A DNA stretch of 64,000 nucleotides from Kiritimatiellia bacterium (GTDB taxonomy: Bacteria; Verrucomicrobiota; Kiritimatiellia; RFP12; UBA1067): assembly GCA_027858965.1 (NCBI GenBank), contig JAQIBS010000244.1:1-64000 (forward strand), given 5' to 3'. The notes beneath the pieces are model-generated. The model was not told where the DNA came from. It saw only the letters and a list, made by a program, of their open reading frames with translations, and ran no database searches. Positions 17,496 to 23,732 of the stretch are shown one piece after another. Numbering within the stretch: the first letter of the stretch is position 1; every line of letters starts with the position of its first letter. Position numbers and translations under genes: made by a program.

Positions 17496-18671
17496 ATGAA
17501 ACCATACAAAACAATTTTATTTCTGGGTGACGGCATGGCTGATGAGCCCATTGCTGAACTCAACAACCGCACCCCTTTACAGGCGGCGAATACTCCGAAT
17601 ATGGATAAAATTGCTGCCAAAGGCCGTAGCGGAACATTTCTAAGCCTACCGGATGGGTTCCCCACCTCAAGTGATGTGGCCAATATGTCGGTGCTGGGCG
17701 GGGACCTTGCCACAGAGCTCTGTGGACGCGGACCGCTTGAAGCTGCCAGTCAGGGCATTGTCCTGGAACCAAATCAAATTGCCTTTAGGATGAACATCAC
17801 ATCCGTAGACGATCAAGGCATATTACGTGATTTCTCCGGCGGCCATATTTCACAGGAAGATGCGGAAGAAACCATAGCCCTGCTTAACCGGGAGCTAGGC
17901 TCTGAAAAAGTACGCTTTGCCCCTGGGGTCAGCTACCGAAACCTGCTCATTTTAACCGGCGATGAGTTCTCTGCCGACATCAGCTACCATAAACCGGATG
18001 ATAACCATGGAGTCCTTGTAGCTGAGCGCCTACCACAAGCTAAGGGTGACGGCTCTGAAGTGACGGCCGCACTGCTGTGCGACCTTATCTCCAAAGCCGC
18101 GGAGGTCCTGAGAGGACGCCAAGCCAACGGCATCTGGCCCTGGAGTGGAGGAAGAACCGGCAACCTGCACAGCGTCAGTGAACGCTACGGACTCAAAGCT
18201 GCCGTAATCTCTGCCGTTGATGTGATCAAAGGGCTGGGCTGCTGCATGGGACTCGATGTCATTAATGTTCCCGGCGCCACCGGTTATATTGACACCAACT
18301 ACGAGGGAAAAGCAGATGCCGCAGTTAAAGCTCTCGAAAACTATGATTTCATTTATGTTCATGTTGAAGCCATGGATGAAGTTTCGCATGCACAGGACCT
18401 GAAACTCAAGTTGCAGGCCCTGGAAGACTTTGACAGCCGCATTGTCGGACGTGTCATGCAGAGTGCCGGCGAAAATGTTGCATTCTGCGTTCTACCGGAT
18501 CATCCGGTACCGCTAGCCACAGGGAAACACACCCGCACCCCGGTTCCGGTTGCCGTATGGCAACCCGGAGTTGAACCGGATTCAATACAAAGCTATGACG
18601 AACTATCCGCACAAACCGGCGCGCTTGGCTACCTTAAAGGATCTGACCTGATGGATCTGTTACTCAGGTGA
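17496..18671 (+). CDS. apgM: Cofactor-independent phosphoglycerate mutase, ApgM type
   Basis: Interconverts 3- and 2-phosphoglycerate in glycolysis/gluconeogenesis. The 391 residues match the archaeal-type ApgM branch of the alkaline phosphatase superfamily, shorter than the 510-residue GpmI. Metal and nucleophile motifs: LFLGDGMADEP, TSSDVANMSVLG with the phosphoserine Ser, RGPLEAASQG, YVHVEAMDEVSHAQD, and VLPDHPVPLATGKHTR. It is divergent from dnaX across 165 bp. The alternative is a homoserine kinase-like member of COG3635, less likely. Confidence 0.9.
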   Translation: MKPYKTILFLGDGMADEPIAELNNRTPLQAANTPNMDKIAAKGRSGTFLSLPDGFPTSSDVANMSVLGGDLATELCGRGPLEAASQGIVLEPNQIAFRMNITSVDDQGILRDFSGGHISQEDAEETIALLNRELGSEKVRFAPGVSYRNLLILTGDEFSADISYHKPDDNHGVLVAERLPQAKGDGSEVTAALLCDLISKAAEVLRGRQANGIWPWSGGRTGNLHSVSERYGLKAAVISAVDVIKGLGCCMGLDVINVPGATGYIDTNYEGKADAAVKALENYDFIYVHVEAMDEVSHAQDLKLKLQALEDFDSRIVGRVMQSAGENVAFCVLPDHPVPLATGKHTRTPVPVAVWQPGVEPDSIQSYDELSAQTGALGYLKGSDLMDLLLR

Positions 18672-18770
18672 CAGATAACAGTCATCAGTGAAATGCTCAC
18701 TGGTAGCTGCAGACTGTTATCTGTTAACTTTATACTGGTCACTGTTAACTGTAGGCTGTAAACTGAAATC
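18672..18770. repeat. 7-bp-period degenerate repeats before eboF
   Basis: The whole 99-bp spacer between apgM and the next gene is built of drifting heptamers around ACTGTTA/ACTGGTC (AGACTGTTATCTGTTAACTT, ACTGTTAACTGTAGGCTGTA). It ends AAACTGAAATC directly at the ATG, so the gene has no Shine-Dalgarno sequence. Confidence 0.65.
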
Positions 18771-20048
18771 ATGAAATTGCTCATTATACAGATTGCCGGA
18801 CTGGGATTCGACTTTGCCTCGGCGCAGGGACTCTCTGAAATCGCAGGGTGTAAGGCACAAAAGTTGCAACCCGTCTTTCCCGCTCTCACCTGCACCGTTC
18901 AAGCAACACTGAGAACAGCTCAGCCTCCCTCAAAACATGGAGTTGCTGCCAACGGCTTCATGGAAACACGTCTGCGCAAAGCGCTCTTCTGGGAACAGTC
19001 ATCCGCCCTGATTGACGGTGAGCGCATCTGGAACAAGTTCAGAGAGAATGGCGGCAGCGTTGGAATGGCCTTCTTCCAGCAAAGTCTGGGAGAGAGCGTT
19101 GATCAGATTATCTCTCCGGCACCACTGCATAAACACAATGGCGGCATGATCATGGACTGCAGTAGCAAACCGGAGTCACTCTATGCCGCTCTCCAGCAGT
19201 TTGCAGGTGGCCCATTTAAACTGCACCGCTACTGGGGACCATTGGCCTCATCCGCCAGCTCCCAATGGATTGCAAAAGCCATAACAGGACTTATAAATTC
19301 GGCCGACACCCCCGACCTGCTTTTCACCTATCTGCCCTGCCTCGACTATGACCTGCAGCGGCATGGCACAGATCACCCGAAAAGCGCAAAAGCGGCAAAA
19401 GAACTCCGACGCGAATTAACCCTGCTTTTTAATTCCGCAAAAGACAACGGCTATGATGTCATCGCCTTTGGTGACTATGCCATCACGGATGTCAGCGGGG
19501 GCGCTATTTTTCCCAATAGAACCTTGAAAAAAGCAGGCCTTTTAAAAACCCGACGCGTTAAATCAATGCTCTACCCCGACATGCACCAGAGCAAAGCTTT
19601 CGCAGTGGTCGACCATCAGGTGGCAATGGTTACCTGCTTTGACCAATCCGTAACTGCCAATGCCGCGGAGCTACTGAGTTCTATTGAAGGTGTTGACTCT
19701 GTAATGGATGCCGAAGAACAGAGTCGGCATCAGGCTAACCATCCCAACAGCGGTGACCTTTTAATCACCGCCAAACCCGGATACTGGTTTGCATACCCCT
19801 GGTGGAATCATAATGCCGAGGCCCCTGACTACGCTGCCCATGTCGACATCCACAACAAACCGGGGTACGACCCCTGTGAACTCTTTTCCGGGACAAACCC
19901 CTTTCATACATCTCAGGATACTGAAAAGATTAAGGGCACCCATGGACTTACCGGACCCGGATATGAAACCGCTCTCTTTACAACCTTAAATCTTAACCCT
20001 GAAACACTCCTTGAGCTTTCACAACAATTGAAAGAAAGACTATCTTAA
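18771..20048 (+). CDS. eboF: EboF-like alkaline phosphatase-superfamily protein
   Basis: 425 residues of the nucleotide pyrophosphatase/phosphodiesterase branch of the alkaline phosphatase superfamily. The nucleophile Thr is in FPALTCTVQATLRTAQPP; metal ligands are suggested by LPCLDYDLQRHGTDHP, FGDYAITDV and the late AHVDIH and KGTHGLTG. This type occurs in ebo gene clusters (eboA-F), which are linked to export or processing of secondary metabolites such as scytonemin precursors in cyanobacteria. An eboD-like gene follows on the same strand and an eboE-like gene lies 33 kb away, which supports the assignment; alone, the family would be too broad. The start codon abuts a heptamer repeat and has no ribosome-binding site. 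Confidence 0.7.
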   Translation: MKLLIIQIAGLGFDFASAQGLSEIAGCKAQKLQPVFPALTCTVQATLRTAQPPSKHGVAANGFMETRLRKALFWEQSSALIDGERIWNKFRENGGSVGMAFFQQSLGESVDQIISPAPLHKHNGGMIMDCSSKPESLYAALQQFAGGPFKLHRYWGPLASSASSQWIAKAITGLINSADTPDLLFTYLPCLDYDLQRHGTDHPKSAKAAKELRRELTLLFNSAKDNGYDVIAFGDYAITDVSGGAIFPNRTLKKAGLLKTRRVKSMLYPDMHQSKAFAVVDHQVAMVTCFDQSVTANAAELLSSIEGVDSVMDAEEQSRHQANHPNSGDLLITAKPGYWFAYPWWNHNAEAPDYAAHVDIHNKPGYDPCELFSGTNPFHTSQDTEKIKGTHGLTGPGYETALFTTLNLNPETLLELSQQLKERLS

Positions 20049-20304
20049 CCACGAAGCTCGTAGCGCAGCATAGCTACAACCCAATTTATTGACAGGATTA
20101 CAGGATTAACAGGATATTACTGCTCAAAGAATTATCTTTCACAGAGTCGCAGAGAACACGGAGAGAATACCACTAAAAATACTTCTCTGCGAACTCTGCG
20201 CCTCCATGTCAGGGCGTAGCCTTGGCGTAGACTGATGCGAGAAATTTCTTACCCAGGTCACAATTTCGTGCTTTTCGTGTTTTTCGTGGTAAAAAAGCTA
20301 CTTT
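20049..20304. repeat. Composite dispersed repeats between eboF and eboD
   Basis: Three known-looking pieces in a row: ACCACGAAGCTCGTAGCGCA with GACAGGATTACAGGATTAAC (an inverted relative lies at 39760-39857), CACAGAGTCGCAGAGAACAC with TCTGCGAACTCTGCGCCTCC, and TTTCGTGCTTTTCGTGTTTT. No gene. Confidence 0.6.
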
Positions 20305-21489
20305 ATGAAAACTATACAACAAAAATTTGCAGTCTCCTTCTCCTATCCTGTTCACTTCACTCACAATGTGTTTGATCTGGAAAATTCTCTGCTCGCCGAT
20401 ACTCTCATAACTACCTCAGGCAAGACAGCACGGACTCTCGTAGTGATCGATTCAGGAATTATTGCAGCAAATCCGAATCTGATAGCGCAAATCAATCAGT
20501 GGTTCATCAAATATGCCGAGAGAGTAGAGCTGGTTAAACCGCCTATGATCGTACCCGGTGGAGAGAATGCCAAGAACGGATGGTCAAGCGTACGGGAGAT
20601 AATGACCTGCGCCGGATTAGAACACCTTGACCGCCAAAGTTATATTATCAGCATTGGCGGCGGGGCTGTGCTTGATATGACCGGATTTGCCGCTGCACTT
20701 GTGCATCGCGGCATTCGCCTGATACGCCTTCCCTCAACAGTACTCGCTCAGGATGATGCCGGAGTCGGAATCAAAAACGGAATGAACGACGGCGGCGCCA
20801 AAAATTTTGCAGGAACCTTTGCCCCGCCCTTTGCTGTGATCAACGACTTGAATTTTCTAAAAACGCTTCCCTTCCAGGAATGGATCAATGGCGTAGCCGA
20901 AGCCTTTAAAGTGGCCATTATATCCGATATTAAATTCTTCAGATGGCTCTGCGAGCATGCTGACAGCGTCAAAGATCGTGATCAGGAGGTCATGGAACGG
21001 ATTGTCTACAAAACAGCTCAGCTGCACCTCCACCACATCGCCACATCGGGAGACCCCTTTGAAACAGGGAGTGCACGCCCCCTTGATTTTGGTCACTGGG
21101 CTGGACACCGCCTGGAACTTATGTCCAATTTCACACTTGGCCATGGCGCGGGAGTAGCCATCGGCATTGCAATCGACAGCACCTACGCAATGCTGGAAGG
21201 CCGTATTACCCAGAATGATTTAACCTCCATCATAATCGCTATACAGAACTGCGGACTTCCTGTCAGCTCCGAACTTCTTGAACGACTTGACTCAAATGGC
21301 GTACCTGATGTGCTCAAAGGCATTGAACAGTTCCGCGAACACCTTGGCGGGGAACTCTGCATCACCCTCCCCAATCCGCTCGGCAGCAAAATTGAGGTCC
21401 ATCATATGGACCCCGACCTGCTCAAACAAGCCATCACACTTGTTCTTAGAGATACCTTCAGTGATCAGCCAACCGCCGTTATCTCTTAA
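20305..21489 (+). CDS. eboD: EboD-like sugar phosphate cyclase (3-dehydroquinate synthase family)
   Basis: 394 residues of the dehydroquinate synthase fold: NAD-binding PGGENAKN and SIGGGAVLDMTGFAAAL, RLPSTVLAQDDAGVGIKNG, GTFAPPFAVINDLNFL, NGVAEAFKVAI with a zinc Glu, and the zinc His pair in FGHWAGHRLE and TLGHGAGVAIGIA. It is longer than AroB (about 360) and of the cyclase type found in ebo clusters, so the substrate may be a sugar phosphate other than DAHP (inference). AroB itself cannot be excluded without a tree. It follows the eboF-like gene after a 256-bp repeat-filled spacer and has no clear ribosome-binding site. Confidence 0.75.
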   Translation: MKTIQQKFAVSFSYPVHFTHNVFDLENSLLADTLITTSGKTARTLVVIDSGIIAANPNLIAQINQWFIKYAERVELVKPPMIVPGGENAKNGWSSVREIMTCAGLEHLDRQSYIISIGGGAVLDMTGFAAALVHRGIRLIRLPSTVLAQDDAGVGIKNGMNDGGAKNFAGTFAPPFAVINDLNFLKTLPFQEWINGVAEAFKVAIISDIKFFRWLCEHADSVKDRDQEVMERIVYKTAQLHLHHIATSGDPFETGSARPLDFGHWAGHRLELMSNFTLGHGAGVAIGIAIDSTYAMLEGRITQNDLTSIIIAIQNCGLPVSSELLERLDSNGVPDVLKGIEQFREHLGGELCITLPNPLGSKIEVHHMDPDLLKQAITLVLRDTFSDQPTAVIS

Positions 21490-21541
21490 ATTCAGAACTT
21501 TAGAACTCTCGCACTTCAGAACTTCTTCCATCTCTTCTATG

Positions 21542-21655
21542 CAACACGAAGTGTTGTTGTCTAAACCAGTGATGACTATCACTCAAACACTAAATGTATG
21601 AGCTGACTATCGCATATCACACCGGCTTACTTTGGTTCCGGCTTCGCTGGTTTAG
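21542..21655 (+). repeat. CTAA palindromic element, copy 3
   Basis: CAACAC-gaa-GTGTTG at 21542-21556, a compensated variant of CAACGC/GCGTTG, then CTAAACCAG at 21561 with its exact inverse CTGGTTTAG ending 21655. Internal CGCATATCAC and TTTGGTTCCGG match copy 6. Confidence 0.7.
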
Positions 21656-21662
21656 GTTGCAC

Positions 21663-21692
21663 AAAAAGCCGGGCTCACTTTCGTAAACCCGG
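21663..21692 (-). terminator. Intrinsic terminator of left small RNA
   Basis: On the minus strand CCGGGTTTAC-GAAA-GTGAGCCCGG, a 10-bp stem with two G-U pairs and a GNRA tetraloop, followed by CTTTTT. Confidence 0.8.
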
Positions 21693-21864
21693 TTCAGTCT
21701 AACAGGAATGATCAATTATGTAGAATTGTCTTTATATGTTTACATATTAATCGTAATTTTATTTATACTTGTTGATCTGATCTTGTTGTTTTATGTTGTT
21801 GAAAAATGAAAATACTCTTATTTAGCTTTCCTGGTTGATAGTTGTTAATGTGTCACCTTTCATA
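21663..21864 (-). ncRNA. Predicted sigma-54-driven small RNA, left copy
   Basis: A transcript of about 200 nt is predicted from a sigma-54 promoter to an intrinsic terminator, with no credible ORF inside. It is paralogous to the unit immediately upstream: both have a CCAG(G)AAAG block, TATTTTCAT, a long A/C-rich single-stranded middle with CAACA repeats, a shared 18-nt stretch before the terminator (here ATCATTCCTGTTAGACTG) and a GNRA-capped terminator. The order of parts (structured 5' end, unstructured middle, terminator) fits a trans-acting regulatory RNA. The start is inferred as about 12 nt past the promoter's GC element. Confidence 0.6.
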
Positions 21865-21874
21865 AATTGAATAT

Positions 21875-21890
21875 TGCACCAATCGTGCCA
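21875..21890 (-). promoter_or_regulatory. Sigma-54 promoter, left small RNA
   Basis: Minus strand TGGCACG-ATTG-GTGCA. The GG and GC doublets are separated by exactly 10 bases, the spacing sigma-54 requires; one base (GTGCA for TTGCA) departs from consensus. Confidence 0.7.
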
Positions 21891-21935
21891 AACTTATTAT
21901 CAAGTTAAAGAAGAGGGACTGTGTTATTTGCGAGC

Positions 21936-21971
21936 AAAAAAATAACCGGGATCGCTTGCGCGATCCCGGTT
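21936..21971 (-). terminator. Intrinsic terminator of right small RNA
   Basis: Minus strand AACCGGGATCGC-GCAA-GCGATCCCGGTT, a perfect 12-bp stem with a GNRA loop, followed by A and seven Ts. Confidence 0.85.
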
Positions 21972-22135
21972 CTGTATAACAGGAGTGGTCTACATTTTAA
22001 TTAGTTTTTTAAGTATATCTTCATTAACTAATTTTATTTGTTGTATTGTGTTGTTTGTTTGTTTGTTGTGTTTGTTTGTGTTGTTATGAAAATCCTAATA
22101 TTCCTTTCTGGTCTTTATACCAGAATCAATCTCTG
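21936..22135 (-). ncRNA. Predicted sigma-54-driven small RNA, right copy
   Basis: A transcript of about 200 nt between a consensus sigma-54 promoter and an intrinsic terminator. It has a 5' hairpin TCTGGT-ataaag-ACCAGA, then GGATTTTCAT, an A/C-rich stretch (ACAAACAAACACAACAAAC) with almost no folding potential, the segment ACCACTCCTGTTATACAG, and the terminator. The CACTCCTG segment could pair with Shine-Dalgarno regions, and the ATTTTCAT segment with ATGAAAAT start regions (inference). Its neighbour downstream is a diverged duplicate with its own promoter and terminator, so each is an independent transcript. Confidence 0.65.
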
Positions 22136-22145
22136 CTATTTATAT

Positions 22146-22161
22146 TGCAATAGCCGTGCCA
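22146..22161 (-). promoter_or_regulatory. Sigma-54 promoter, right small RNA
   Basis: Minus strand TGGCACG-GCTA-TTGCA, an exact match to the sigma-54 consensus TGGCACG-N4-TTGCW, with GG and GC separated by 10 bases. Confidence 0.85.
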
Positions 22162-22253
22162 ATTTCTAAACTTCTACATATTTCTACATTTTCAAGAGTT
22201 TTTTTAAAAAACCATCCCCAAATGTACCAATTACCCTCAAGCTCACAGTCAAA

Positions 22254-22296
22254 ATGTCGCACCAAGAGTCATTTTGTTGCAACGTTATGTCACACC
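22254..22296. promoter_or_regulatory. Candidate activator site upstream of the sigma-54 promoter
   Basis: Two direct repeats ATGTCGCACC and ATGTCACACC, 33 bp apart (about three helical turns), flank the palindrome GTTGCAAC and lie 95-135 bp upstream of the right sigma-54 promoter, the usual distance for an enhancer. Speculative. Confidence 0.3.
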
Positions 22297-22363
22297 GTGG
22301 TATATTTACTCCTGTTTAATTCCGCAATTTTCATTAATTCAGCTCCGTGGAATCCACTCCGAT

Positions 22364-22414
22364 AATGTAAAGCAAGCATCCTGCTTGCTCACAAGCTGGA
22401 AGCTTATGCTACTT
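22364..22414. repeat. 51-bp dispersed repeat, copy 1
   Basis: Starts AATGTAAAGCAAGCATCCTG and holds the palindromes GCAAGC-atcct-GCTTGC and AAGCT-gg-AAGCTT. 49 of 51 bases match 27870-27920. The spacer from 22297 to 22737 otherwise holds only degenerate repeats such as AGAATGTAGGATGTGGAATG. Confidence 0.75.
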
Positions 22415-22737
22415 TATTAACTCTCTGCGCCTCCATGTCAGGGCGTAGTTCCGCTTGCGGAACAGTATAACTACGAATTACACGAATGAACGCGAATGTT
22501 GGGAAGTCGCTACGCTCTGTAGAATGTAGGATGTGGAATGTAGGATGTTTGCTTCGCTGGAATTAACTACGAAAAACACGAAAGGCACGAAATTGAGTTG
22601 CCTCCGCCTTCGCACTTTGTGACTACGGCATGACATCACGGGTGTTCTTGCCACAATAGCCTGGAGGGTGACGCCTGGTTTCTAGGTAAATTTGACGTAG
22701 AAAATGTAGAATAAATATAATGTCCGGAAACATTCCG

Positions 22738-22995
22738 TCACCCGTAATGTCCCCTGCACTGGGCGATCTCAGGGGAATCACCCTGCAGCCGATAAACAAC
22801 GCGGTTTTTATCATCAATACGCCGCGACCACCACCCACTTAGATCTCCCTTCAGAGGCTCCGGTTTGCCTATGCCTTCGTATGGAGAACGCTGAATATCC
22901 CGGACAATCTGATTGACACGCTTCAAGGTTTTCCTGTCCTGACTCTGCCAGTACACATAGTCCTCCCAAGCATCATCTGTCCACAGAAGGCTCAT
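22738..22995 (-). CDS. yoeB: YoeB-family mRNA endonuclease toxin
   Basis: 85 residues, the standard length. Motifs: LLWTDDAWEDYVYWQSQD, VNQIVRDIQRSPYEGIGKPE, PLKGDLSGWWSRRIDDKNRVVYRL, and the C-terminal catalytic CRGHYG, which retains the His-Tyr pair of YoeB. The ribosome-dependent mRNA cleavage is known for the family. The start codon follows the antitoxin stop by one base, giving a tightly coupled operon. Confidence 0.92.
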   Translation of the reverse strand: MSLLWTDDAWEDYVYWQSQDRKTLKRVNQIVRDIQRSPYEGIGKPEPLKGDLSGWWSRRIDDKNRVVYRLQGDSPEIAQCRGHYG

Positions 22996-22996
22996 A

Positions 22997-23254
22997 TCAA
23001 TCCTCGATCAGATCATGTTTTTTCAGTTTACCAGCCTCAGCCTGTGCTATAGATTCGCGCAAACGGTTCATATTCTTCTCGTTGAAAAAAGGATCCGCAA
23101 CCTCGAACGGAATCTTGCCCAATCTGAGCGACTGACGCACGAAAATGTTGAACGCAGTTGTCATATTCATCCCGAGTTCCTTGAAAAGAATCTCCGCGTT
23201 CTCCTTGATTTCACGGTCGAGCCGCATAGTAATATTAACAGTAGTATTTTTCAT
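22997..23254 (-). CDS. RelB/DinJ-family antitoxin
   Basis: 85 residues beginning with a ribbon-helix-helix (TTVNITMRLDREIKENAEIL, LGMNMTTAFNIFVRQSL), the RelB/DinJ signature, and a C-terminal toxin-binding tail. It pairs with a YoeB toxin rather than the more common YafQ or RelE; YefM would be the usual YoeB partner. A GAGGTGA ribosome-binding site lies close to the ATG. It probably represses its own promoter through the palindrome upstream. Confidence 0.88.
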   Translation of the reverse strand: MKNTTVNITMRLDREIKENAEILFKELGMNMTTAFNIFVRQSLRLGKIPFEVADPFFNEKNMNRLRESIAQAEAGKLKKHDLIED

Positions 23255-23277
23255 AGGTCACCTCATTGAATACAGAT

Positions 23278-23318
23278 AATATACCACCAAAAACCAGTGC
23301 AAATCAAGTGCATTGCAC
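23278..23318 (-). promoter_or_regulatory. Toxin-antitoxin promoter and operator
   Basis: Minus-strand -35 TTGATT (23302-23307) and -10 TATATT (23278-23283) with an 18-bp spacer. The palindrome GTGCA-a-TGCAC directly adjoins the -35 and is a plausible antitoxin operator. The rest of the spacer to 23732 holds degenerate repeats only. Confidence 0.5.
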
Positions 23319-23732
23319 GTCTTTATATAAAATTCACATGCGTTTTGTATTGCAAATCCCAAATTGCGAGGTAATTTCAAACTACGAATCACGCGGATGG
23401 ACACGAATGGAGGGAGAGTCGCTATGCTCCGCAGAATGTAGGAGGTGAGATGTAGGATGTTTGCTTCCGCCGTCGCTCTTCGAGCTATGGCGGACACGTC
23501 GCTGGTTTGGGCAAAAATATGTTGGGCAAAAAAATGAATATGTCTACGTGTCTTCTTGACCGCCATAGCCCGGCTGCGTCCGCCAAAGCCTGCAAGGCGA
23601 CGAAGGGAGGGCGATGGCTGGTTGCGTCACTGAGAGAGAATTGAGTGTTTAATAAACTGTAGAGTTGCTTCTCAGAAGCAATTTGGCTCCCGTCACCAAC
23701 GCTACAAACATAACTCTCACAGAGAGATAGTT

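Noticed and set aside
22086-22169. A 27-codon plus-strand frame in the small-RNA region
   Set aside because: It has no ribosome-binding site, and the matching place in the paralogous unit has a stop after ten codons; promoters and terminators point to minus-strand RNAs.
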